A stretch of 64,000 nt of DNA from Acanthaster planci. Its lineage: Eukaryota > Echinodermata > Asteroidea > Valvatida > Acanthasteridae. Below the pieces are notes generated by a model, which searched no databases, was not told the DNA's origin, and worked only from the letters and a program-made list of their open reading frames with translations. Position numbers and translations under genes: made by a program. Numbering within the stretch: position 1 is the stretch's first letter; each line of letters begins with the position of its first letter. Shown one piece after another: positions 14,372 through 25,900 of the stretch. The stretch lies in assembly GCF_001949145.1 (NCBI RefSeq), contig NW_019091411.1:224352-288351 (forward strand), given 5' to 3'.

Positions 14372-14973
14372 TGATTCGTAGAGTCCTGGTTATTTGGAAT
14401 AAAGACAGATATGATATCTGGATGTTGATACATTCTAATACTCCACAAAATAATAATTTTAGCCAGTAAATAAATCTCACTCTAGCTCTTCGAAACAAAC
14501 AAAAAGTCAGATTGCAATGCGAATTTCCCCAATGCCAATGCCATGGCCAGCATTGCCAATAATGAACATGCTGATAAGCAGAAATTCCTGTTTATTCTCT
14601 GGGACTCAGAATATCCGACATGTCTGATAAGTGATTCTGAATCAATTTGTGTTGAGGCCATGGCTAAAAAATCATGTTGGCGCAAGTACTGAAATTCACA
14701 GCACGCCAAACATTTCGACCAGGCTATAGTATCACACATGACATCGAAGGATGACATGCAAAAACACACACAACCAATGTGGCGGCCCCCATGATCACAA
14801 ACCGGTTCACATCATTTTTTTATTTTAAGAAACGACAAGTAGGATTTCAATCCCTAGATGATCAAATGAATACCATAAATTACATACAAGTATCTCCCAT
14901 CAGTCTTTTTACAGATAATACAATATTTGATACAAAAGATCTTTAAACAACAGAAATGAAAGGAAGAACTAAC

Positions 14974-15110
14974 CTCTGCTGTTGTGGATACTTCACACTG
15001 AGCATGCGCATTCTCGGGAAGAGCTTTAAAGGGGCGCGCTAGCTCGCGGTGGCGCACCAACCAAATGCGGCGGTTCGTTCCCGAGCACTTTGAGATTGTC
15101 ACAGATGGAG
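14974..15110 (-). promoter_or_regulatory. CpG-rich promoter-like patch, possible minus-strand first exon
   Basis: About eleven CpGs fall within roughly 85 bp (15005-15090) in an otherwise CpG-poor region. On the minus strand an open stretch runs from an ATG at 15102 to a donor-like AG|GTTAGT with the cut after 14974. A CRE-like CTGACGTGAC, read on the minus strand, lies at about 15116-15125. This could be the promoter and 5' exon of a minus-strand gene. No protein family is recognisable in the open stretch. Confidence 0.3.
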
Positions 15111-18100
15111 GAAGGTCACGTCAGAGTGTGACATTACTGTGACCCCCGGCCATTTCTTTAGCAAAACCTGTGGCACTGTTGTCAAAAGTGGAGCTAATAA
15201 AGGGGATAGAAAAGTAACACTGTTACTACCACAAAAGCGCCACCTATAGAAGTATCAAGCGACGTTTCTTTCCTTTTCTTTTTCACACGACTGTCTGTGG
15301 AAAACACCAATTACTTTCAGATGAGAAAGTGGTTCTTGAGAGGAGACTAGTCTTCTCCCCTCCCCCCGTCGGGCTTTACTTCACTTTGAAGAAAATCCCC
15401 CAAGTCACAGTCACAGTCTTTATTCAAGACGGAATTCCCTCTGCATGTTGTGTTCAAAAATTGCATACAAATAAATAAAAATCGAGATCGCTTTCTTTTG
15501 TAATGGCAGAAAGCATAGTGTTGGGTTTTTCAGGTCTACGGAGCGACAATCGAGGAAAATGGCTCCGTAAATAGTTAAGCTCGCCGTCAATTGAATGGCT
15601 GTGGCTACTGCTATAATGGGACGAGTACCCTTGTCACCAAAGTCATATGTTCACTGTCACCTCATCCTTTCTGAATGGACGGTCCGAAAACTTCAGGATC
15701 GAGTGTTTGGGTTGGTTGATTTGTTTGTTTTGTCAAAGAGTGTTTTTCTTTGTGTTTTGTTTGGTCTTATCTGTCGCAAACCCCCCCCCGCCCCTGCTGG
15801 TGCTTGGCACTGTACTATCGGGGAGCTATTTTCCCTCCCTGTCCCGACTCCATTGGTGTGACTTCTTGTAGAAGGCCTTGCGTTGCTCACAAGTAAGTAC
15901 CAGTAGCACGTTTTGGCATGGGATCATACGCTGATCATCCCCTGAATTGGTTCCCTCACACTTAAGGAAGTTGTTTCAAAACAATTCAGATATAAACGAG
16001 CATATTCAAGAGCTGAGGGGCTGTTTACCCCCACCCAGCGGAAGTGACGCTGGTTCAATTGCAAGCGCACAAGTTTTAAGCGCCTGTCATCCAAACGGTC
16101 TCCTGCGGCTTGACCGTGTTTACTTACCGTCATCAATGTTCCCAGATATCTTCACATCATCCTGAGTGGGGAACAAGTTACTTAATGCACACGACCTACA
16201 AAGTTGCACCCTTTTACTGATTCAACAAGTGGCCGTTTTGGCCTTCGATCAAAACAAACTTCAGACAAGCTGGTCCACATCATTTATGATGGTGTCTGTG
16301 CCTCATGCATGCTCAGTTTGCGAAACTTGTTTTGACATCATAAACATACCGTGTTATTCCTCGAAACATGGGGGAGAGGGATACACAAATCAGGACCTTG
16401 GCTATCCGATAAACACGCTCTGCCTGTTAATAAGCAGTGTCGATATGTTCAGAGAGAGTAAACCCGTGGACCGTCATGTACCTGTACCAACAATTTACGG
16501 TAATTTTCCAAATATGTAAAGGCTTTGCCAACTTGTGACCTAAAACTTACTAAAGGGGTAGTCACACCAATGCTAGGGACTTTACAATGGCCCATCCCTT
16601 TCTTCTACACCCCCCCCCCAAATCTTTGACTTCGTTTCATGGACCCAAGGGTGTTGCCCGTAATTCCCAGTATCCGAATTTGGAGGGGCTTTGGAAATAG
16701 GCTGGGCTTTTTACGCAGAGAGATTTTCGTTTTTAAAAAGAATATGCATATAATTCCAAATACTGTTCGGATTGCTGTGTGCACTGTTCACGAGGCTTAC
16801 GTTACGTTTTCATCAACGAGTTTAACCTCAAAACACAAACACAATTGTCTCATCCACGACGCAGCACCAGCCGGGGGGGGCTTATATTTAGTCTTCAGTA
16901 CACAGCGACGAAAAAATTTCTATAGGCCTACTTTTATTTGTCCCCTTCATCGAGCCGAGCCAACTAATACATGTAACGATGAAAAGGTATCAACCAGTAA
17001 GTCGGTCAAATATCTTACTATCCACGCGCCATAAAAAATGTAGCGAGGACGACACGTGCCACTCACGTGCATGCGCTGCATCTAGAAAGGACCCACACAA
17101 TCTTCGTGCGGTTGCTTGGTGCAGGGTACTCGATGGAGCATCGTCCTTCCACGAGGCTTAGGTACAGACGACGATAGTTTCACGACATTGTTAAGGGGAA
17201 AGAAATGAGATTATCATTTTGAGCTGCGCTCACAAATAGAGTTTGCAGTAATGGAATAATCATGTTGTCGCCCTTTGTGTGTGTGTGTGTGTTTTTTTTC
17301 ATTGATCTATGAATGATCCCCTATTTAGTTACAATTATGAAGGCTCGCACACAGACTCCACGAGGGTGTGGTTCTCGTTAGCCCTTTCTAGCTGACATGA
17401 CACTGAGTCACACAAGCAGGAGGTGGTAACATCGAAGATGGTTGAGAAGAAATTACACGCACGCTATTAATGGAAATTATAATTTATAATACTGTAGTAT
17501 AGCAAAGGAAAAAAAAGGTCCACAGCAGGCAGTAATACTACCTCGCTGCGATGTCTGTGCTCGAAAAGCTGTAGTTTGGACTCCTGGATATGGCTACTGT
17601 CGGAGGAAGTTATTATCTTCATAGAAACCACAGCTTTTTACAAGTCGTCAACCTAATGAAACCTACAAAAAGTAAACTGACGCCTTCGCAGTGAACGGAG
17701 TTTGGGTGGGGGGGGGGTTGTTCGAACAACCGCATTGAGAGAGACTGCCTTTTTGGCCCAGATAAAGTCGAGGGTTGAAACCTGGTACGCAGGGTCAGGT
17801 CATCACTATGAATGGTAAAAACTGTACATTTAATTAACAATCAACGTTCTCAACGGAATCATTTTAAAAAGGGTAGATTTTAATGGAGGAATCTTCCACA
17901 TTTTGTTTGCCCGCTAATATTCAGCAAGTCAGTGACACAGGTACTGTCCTAGTTTATTATTATTCCGATATCCTAGCAGGAGTCACCATCTTCTTCTTGA
18001 TATTTTATTTTCTTCACACAGCTTATTTTCAAAAACCCTTTGTCAAGTACCGGTACATCTTTCCGACGATCTCCTGATATCATGGCACTGCATGTCAAGC

Positions 18101-19297
18101 AAGCCATGAATTTTATGCACAAATCATACAGGGGAAAGTGAGGCATGCAGTCAAACTTTTTTTACTTGGGAATATTTCTTACGAACCTGCTCGGCAAGTC
18201 ACTGATGCATGAATATTGTACAAGAAAAATGTTACAGAAAACAACATTCCAAAAGCTTATGAGAGGAAACCTAAATCGCCTTAGAATGTCTTCGTATAAC
18301 TTCGTTCTATAATTTATATGAACAAACGCAATTGGTAAATGCGGGATAAATGCATTTCAGATCTTTCTGAGCAGCCAATTCTTTGTCACTGACATGCACA
18401 TTTACATTTACAATCACGGTTTAAGACTGCAAGTAGCATCTGTATATAGAATTAATGTTCTTTTTCCGGTCAGCTTTAAACTTCGATTTTGTGAAATTTC
18501 AAATCTTCAATGCAACATTGTGTGAAGAGAAGGTAGCTCGATAGATTAATGTTTTACAGGTACACTTATTCAGTGCAAATTTTGAAATGTTTAATTAGTC
18601 CTGGCCCGATGAGCGGTTGATGAACCTGCAGAGTGTTGCACCTACTCTCTGAATGCAGCAGGTCCCAATCTCTTTTTGTTATTTTATCAAATTGAACGTA
18701 TCCGAGTTGACGTTCAGTTGGCGTCTTATAGTTGAGAGCACTAAGGGCCCTCGTCCATAGTTGAGGCCCAAGAAACCCAACATACGTGTACATTTTACAA
18801 AATTGATACATTGTTGGGCATTCTGCCATTTTTTAATTTATGTTTTAATTCTTTTATTGTTTATTTATTTATTTTTTTTTTGGCAGGTGGACAGTATCGT
18901 TCCGAGCTAGCTCAGTCTTGTGCCGCAAGAATATAAACAGATACATGTAATTCTGTACGTGCATATATACAAGTACGTCTCCTTAGCGAGGATTCGGGAA
19001 TGGTGGCAGAGCTTTTATGTTCCAAAATTGAGGAGTGACCATCTTTCGCCATGGTTGCATGACTTTATGGTTTATATGTGATTATTTTAGCATTCTTTTG
19101 AAAGGTAAAATTCCGTTTCCTCTTCAGTCGTAACTCTTATGATGGACACACTTTATGTCAGCGTGTACGAACTTTGGCACGTGTCACCGTGCACCCTCTC
19201 TTGGGTGGACCCGTTGTATGCAAATTTCGACTGCTCGGGAGTAGATTAACTGATGGTTGCCTGTGCCAGTTTTATTCGTCAGGAAAAAGTTTGGCAA
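15111..19297. other. non-coding stretch upstream of the receptor gene
   Basis: No coding exon is supported. It contains a poly-C run near 15780-15790, a (TG)n tract at 17275-17292 followed by a T run, a poly-G run near 17707-17717 and three CACGTG hexamers. The 66-88-codon open frames overlap on both strands and have no domain signature. Confidence 0.5.
17053..17069. promoter_or_regulatory. paired CACGTG E-box / HRE-like sites
   Basis: Two CACGTG hexamers at 17053-17058 and 17064-17069 are spaced 11 bp apart, one helical turn. They contain the RCGTG core of hypoxia-response elements as well as the bHLH E-box. A third CACGTG lies at 19178-19183. They are about 2.8 kb upstream of the receptor start codon. 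Function is inferred from motif and position only. Confidence 0.25.
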
Positions 19298-19420
19298 CCC
19301 TCCTCCGCACGCGCACACACGTCCTACGCGTGCGTGACGCGCTTACTTTCTGACAAGGGCGATAGACTCCGCCCACTTTTGCTATTACTGTTTACAACAT
19401 GGCAGTCGGAACGACTAAAG
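19298..19420 (+). promoter_or_regulatory. candidate promoter / 5' leader of the VEGFR-like gene
   Basis: A CpG-rich segment with alternating ACGCG/TGCGTG (about 19326-19342) is followed by a CCGCCC GC box at 19369 and a first ATG in good context at 19399 (AACATGG), whose frame stops after about 23 codons and would be an upstream ORF. This lies 450-570 bp before the signal-peptide ATG at 19868 and is the only promoter-like patch close to it. No TATA box is evident. The transcription start cannot be fixed. Confidence 0.35.
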
Positions 19421-19867
19421 AATTGTTGTATAAACAGCCCCATGCTCGAAAAAGCAAAGTCCATATTTAGAAAAATTTCATCATCAGTAAATTCAAAACC
19501 CTCTGAAATTTATTTGAGAAATTATTTGATGAAACATTCGTTTGCAGAAATAAGTTGTGTCACATCTCTTCAGAGGGAGTAAGGACTTTCGGAAGCACAG
19601 CACTATGCTAATGAGCAAGTAAAGTGTTTGAGTTAGCAGCTTGTTTGCCAACCTGCCATGATTTCCGCTGCAAATTTCAGACGCACCGCTGGCTGTACGT
19701 TGAATGAACCACGGGAATGGAGTCACTATGGATAGTTACGTGTCACTGATGTTTTCTTCTGTGTTTGGCCTCTAAAACGGAAAATAATCAACACCAAACT
19801 GCTCACAAATGGAATAACATTGTCTGTGGTTGTTCACTTGGATTGGAATACCCCCTATTTACTGAAA

Positions 19868-19967
19868 ATGTCAGGATTTTACGCGAGGCTTTTGATGGCA
19901 ATTGTTCAAATGCGTACTGTTCTGCTTCTCTTCAGCACATGTCTACTTTTTGAGGCATCAGTGTTTG
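19868..19967 (+). CDS. VEGFR: exon 1: signal peptide
   Basis: Starts at the ATG at 19868; a second in-frame ATG at 19895 could also serve. The hydrophobic core is [12 protein letters not shown], followed by EASVF and a GTAAGT donor after 19967, phase 1. The first base joins with CT of exon 2 to give Ala. The frame is open a little upstream but only through a TTG, so 19868 is the first usable ATG. The 5' untranslated part is not delimited. Confidence 0.75.
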
Positions 19968-22900
19968 GTAAGTTCTCCCTGGACTTAAGTTTTCGCCGAA
20001 AGAAAAAAATGAAAACAAAATGGTCATCCTCAAATTTGTGGTCCGTTCACTCTTCATTTATGAAGTTTGGTAGAGCTGTCGAAACTTTGTCGATTTTGTG
20101 TTTCGACGATTTTCCAAAATAAGTCGCAGATCTAGCTGTCGATGTGCCCTTTCGAGTTTAAAGGCGGGTTATCATTATCAAAGTTTGTAATGGCGTTTCG
20201 TATTCTCACTCGATGCCAGTACTTCAGCGGCAGCTAGAATATTGAAAACTACATGTAAGCCAGCAAGTTTTTGAGGCCTTAGAATTTCATGCAAAGCAAG
20301 TGGTATTTTTAACCATATTCTTAAATGAGTTTCTCGTTGGAATTAAGCAAGACGAAAAGTAAGGAGAAAGTCAAGAAACAACAAAAAAATATACAAAAGA
20401 AAAAAATAAAAAAGGTTGGATTTAAATGGGCAGAACTTGATATTTGATGCAATATGTTTCAGTTGCACTTTCAACAGGAGCAAGATCAGGAAATTACCTG
20501 TATTGTCAAGAGAAAGGCTCTTGGCAACCTAGACATGATTCAGCTTGTCCCCCTCCCATAACTTTCACAGCATTTGCTTTAAACAAAGGCATAGATAAAA
20601 TTAGCCTTTCGAACTTCATTCTGTCCTTGGTGATATTTAGTGCACAAGGAACGAATCCAGTTTACTGCATGTAGTTTGTGCTGAGACTTCAGTGCGGTTT
20701 CACCTGGGATTAAAATATTTGTTTTGCCTTTCCCAGCCAAGGTACAAAACCAAGCAAAATACGCTGCCCTCCCTATCTCAGGAAAACTTTGAAACTGAAC
20801 CCCCCCCCGTGCTAAAATTTGGAAAAAGCTTTTTCAAAATTTGTGCCTGCCCTCAGCACAGGTGGACAGATAACATTGCTCGAGTGCAAAGCTAATGAAC
20901 AGAATGAAATTTCTTTTGTTTTACCAAAGAAATAACTTTTGAAGGCTCACTTGCATATCTTAAATGCTTTCCGAATGAAGCCAATCTTTTTTTTTAGTTA
21001 AAAAGTATTTAATGCCTGGTTAATTTTAATTCATTTGGGAGGTATTTGAGCAAAAACAGTCTTCTACATACATGTACATGTATATTAGAAAACAATAATA
21101 CATGTATACATCAACAATCTTTAAAGATACAGAAAGAAAGTACCGCTTGTGTGCAAAATTGCGTGGTCAATCTTTGAACTTTAGACTATTAGAACTTAAG
21201 GCGCTCTTTTATTTTTCTCTGTGTGCAGCAAACATCAGTTTGTCAGGAAAGAATTGATAAAGACTTCTTTTATACAGGGCTCCATTTTTCACCTCATGAA
21301 GAGGTAGTTTACAGTTAACAAACCTCCATAAAAATGTTTTGTCTTATCAGTGCCTCACATCTGTTGCAAATCCCAAGGCAATTAGATTGTTTATTTGGAT
21401 CAGTGAAGAGGACCATGCAGGCACTGCTTGCCTACAGTATAGTCAGACCCAAACAAAATGGGGATATCTATGTTGAAGGACAGGGAGGTACTTGAACAAC
21501 CTTTTTACTGGGAAATGGGCCAAATTGAGGGAAAAAGTTTTGCTGAGGGGTTACAAAAAGTATGCTTTTTGCACGTGTGTGTGTGTGATTGCAAATGCAC
21601 ACATTTACATACACTGAGGAACCTAATCCTCCAAAGGGTGAGGGATTGCTATTCAGGACGGTTAGCATTAAGTCAAGTTCATTCATTTTTTCGTGAAGAC
21701 CATTCCCTTGGGTAATAAGCAGTCAACTTCACAATTTGATACAAATTATGAATACTTTCTTTGGTAGAGATGGTGTCCACATAGAACCTAAAATAATGCC
21801 CTTTATAAAATTGTGATAATGTTTTAGAATTCCAATTGGTTGCCTCTCTCACTTGGATTTAAATTTGCCATATTAAGAAGAGTTTCCATCTATATGTTAG
21901 ACAGATTGTGTACTTTACAAAAAAAAAGAGATTTATTTCAACCACAAAAAATACTTGATGCTGATGAAATGTTAACTCTGCCCCTTGGTGCATGAGGGGG
22001 CCACTGTTGCATATCAGCCAAGGGCTTTTAGCACCTGAGTTCAGGGGTTTCCTTCTCTTGGGATGCAGTGACTTCAAAATGCCCTTTCAATGTGTGTGGC
22101 CAACATTTGTCAGGGTAGCTGAAAATATAATGGCATATTAACAGTACATGCTATAACCTACCAGGTTTGTGCAAAATGGTATCAAACTCTAATTATGTTG
22201 AGTTCAAGGTCTAAGACTTCAGCGAAAATGTGCACGCTCTTTGCATTTCAGATAAATCAGTGTCCGCTGGTTGTCAGTTATTACGCCGTATTACTTTCTT
22301 CTGTCTTGTCCAGAGCTGTACTTTGTAGCGTGGGCTTCTATCGCAAATCAAGAAGATCTTGATAAAATTGGATGACAATATGTTCTGGCATTAAAGAGAA
22401 AGTAAGCCCCTGTTCTCATTCCCTACTGATTTGAATCTTGTCTTGAAAATTTCTTGTGTTTCTGTGTGGAACAGTTTTGGCTTCCTCCAACATTAGAGAA
22501 ACTGAGAAATCCAACGGCATATCCAGCTTGTGGTGCCAGGGGGGCATATTCAAAAGTGAATGTGGCTTTTGACTTTAATTCAACATGACTTTTGTGGGAG
22601 AAAAAAATACCAATAGCCTTACTCAAAAATTCCTCCCTCCTCCCCTCTCCGATATGTACATCACTACATAAAGCCATTTTACAGCCAAGAGTGTTTTTTG
22701 TTGTTGTGTGATATGCGTATGAGGTTTGGTTCATAATTGTGCTTGGGACTTTTTACCCTAGAAAGTTACAGTGTCCATTTCTTGAAACTATTGCGTTTAA
22801 ATTTCAAAATATTCTCCAACTTTTCTGGCAATGAGTACTTGGACTGTTGGTTGTAATAGTTATCTGAGAGTGGACAGATCCTGAACTCAGATGGAAACTG

Positions 22901-25900
22901 ATCTTGACCACACTGTCAGGAAGTTGGCAAAACTGCCCAGAGACAAATTTCCGCAATAGAAATCCTAATAAATATGGATACTTCCTGTGAGGTAGGTGAT
23001 TCCTACTTTTTAAGAGACTAGAATATATTGTCCATCTGTTGTGAATTAAGTACACATACATGTACATGCAGTACCTTGCTAGTGGCCACATTGTTTTCTA
23101 AGAAAATGGACTAACCTGCACTTGTGCTTCAGCATTATAAACCTGCAGAGTTTAGTACAAACAACATATAACCTGCTGAATTAGAAACAAGAGAAATTAC
23201 TGGGAAGGACAAGTAAGAGTGTGCTATTAGCTGGATGATTTTGATCCAAGAACCAGTCCACACAATTAGACAAAATTTGGGCAACACTCTTATGAGTTTA
23301 TGAAATGGGAAACAAGGCACACTGGTTACAGATCAAGAGCAAAGCCCCACACTTCACTTAGTCAGCTTGAATTGTTTGAAGATAGTCCTTTAGGCTTTTT
23401 GTTTGTAAAGTAAGCACCTCAGAAATTGAGTTGTTGGCTAGTTACATGTACCTAAATTGGCTGTACCTTCTTGCTGGATTGCATCTTAAGTTGTGTTTAG
23501 ACTGGCACAAATTTAATTTGAACGTTGGTGGATATGATGGATGTTAATTATGCAGTGGCCTCAGCATAACTTGACACGTTTTTGAAGAGCAGAGCAGACT
23601 TCAGCAATCTCAGCCATGGAGGAATGAGGAGAGTGGTGTGATGTGATGAGAGGGCCATGGGCTGTCTCAGCCAGCACACTGAATTGTCCTACAGCTGAAG
23701 TTTCCATCAGTGGGTCAAGGTCCTTCCACCCCTGACTGAATCAGAAAATTAACTCCTGCGGTTCCCTGCTACAGGGGTCAAGGCGTTCAACATGGCAGGG
23801 CAGATGAACATCTCATTTTTTTATTTCATTTATTTGAGGAATTCTGATGAAGAAAAGCTAATTGACGAGGAACTAATTTGTTGAAAAGCATCTGAAAATC
23901 TGAGACATATCACATCTCGGTGCTTGGGGCACTACCGATATTGTCATGTGCTTAGAAACGAATATAAGTGCATTGTTTTCACACCTTGAGCACTTCTTGC
24001 TTCTACAGTTACACTCATTTTCAATGCATATGAATTCACAATCCGAATTGTTAAGAAAACAATGTCATCAATGTCAATAATAATAAACCCATGTACATGT
24101 AGTCTCTAAACTTTGCCTTAAAATCGCCATTGCCTAGCAAGAGAGAGCTGTTTTCACTCCAGTAACTTGTTTTGTAAGTAGGAAAAGGGAAAGACTGTGG
24201 TCATTGCATGCACCTGCATGGAGGATGTGGCCACAGCTTTTTTTTTTTTCTTACAGCTGGCTGCATAGGAGCCATAGGCCTACATGTATCAATGGCTCAC
24301 ATGGGATTTACATGTATTGGGGCATGAGTGAAGTTTCCTGACATTTAAAATACCATAAATAATCTGCAGATACGAAGGCAAAAGGATACTACTAGCACAG
24401 AAAGTATATGGAGGCTGTGATACAGTCTGAATCTTCAACTTGTCTCTGATATCTGGAGTGTGTATACTACTACACATGCGTGTCTGCATGTCAGGAAACA
24501 GCATTAGTGGCACACCCATTTTCTTCATTGAGCCCTTGTAACTGTTTTATGTGTATTGTCACCCATTTTGAAAAGTGGTACTAACGGGCACAGACAGCTG
24601 CTTTTAATGATTAGTAGACCTGTATGGAAGTTGTAAGTTGACGCATTAGCAAAAATGGAAGTGTCACCTTTCAACTACAAATGGCTCATGCATACATGTA
24701 CATGTACACATGTACATGTACATGTACATGTACCTGTGATAACTAAGAAGTTCCACAGAGTCGCTAAACTATCTAGCTTACTGTACGTGTAACATGTAGG
24801 GCCTACGTACCTTTGAACTTGGCTTTAAATTTAAAGTTGCAGATTGTGTACTAATGCCTTTGCCGTTTTGAAATAGAATTTCAGCAAATGAGCTTGTAAA
24901 GCTTAATGTGGACACCTGTAAACTCAAACAAATTCTTTTTTGTTTTTGTGGAGACACTGCACTTTGATAAACTATAGTTTGGGTGATTTGTCGACTGGTT
25001 GATAAAAGCAAAGCACTTCTGCAGTTTGCAGCTTTGATGAAACATAATTGTCCTATCAGTGCATGACACATCACAGTGCATCTGGTCTGTCTGTCCAAAT
25101 CAATTTCCAGGCAGTTGGTCATCAGCGGACAAGTCTCAAGTGAGGGTGCGCCTCACCCAATGGATCTTTACCTGAATACCGCTTTCATCAGGCCATCGGA
25201 ACTGACATGAAAACTGGGGAGGGGGGGTCAGGGAAAGTTGGAGGTGACATTGGATAAAAGAGAGCGTCATATCAGCATATCCCGCAGTGCAGTGACAGGG
25301 TCTTTGGATCAATGATGACATCACCAGTAGCCGATTAGGAGTTCTCCTGTTTAGCTTCCTGTAAGCCTAGACCTCCAACGTAGCTGTATCATGGAGGCTA
25401 GACCATATGACCGCAGACATTCTGTGCTGGTTTGCCCCGCTGGCTGCCGATAAACCAGAGGGGAACAAAGTCATCACAGAAAAACCACAGAACAAGATGA
25501 CCTTCCTATGTTCAATTTTTCGTATACGTGTCTTGAAGCAAGGACTTCCTTTTTCTGGGGATATAGACATTACTGCCGAAATGATCTTCCCTCTTGACCC
25601 TTTGCATGTTCACAAATTAGATGCATAGGCCCAAGCTTGAGCCTTTCTTAGTCAAGTCACGGAGCAAAAGGTAGACTTGAATCAAGTCGGCTTTATGTAG
25701 CTCTTCCCCAGTCAGCCATCCCTGCACTAGCCTGTACACAGTACACGGTTGTCGCTCTTGGGCTAAGCTGTCGCGTAACTCTTCTAGAAGGTCCCCTCAC
25801 TTGATAGCCTTTATTGCACAACGTGTGTCATACATGTCACCAGTCAGTAAGTCCGACTTGACAGATAAGCCAATCGGATGGCCCCATCGGTGATATGTGG

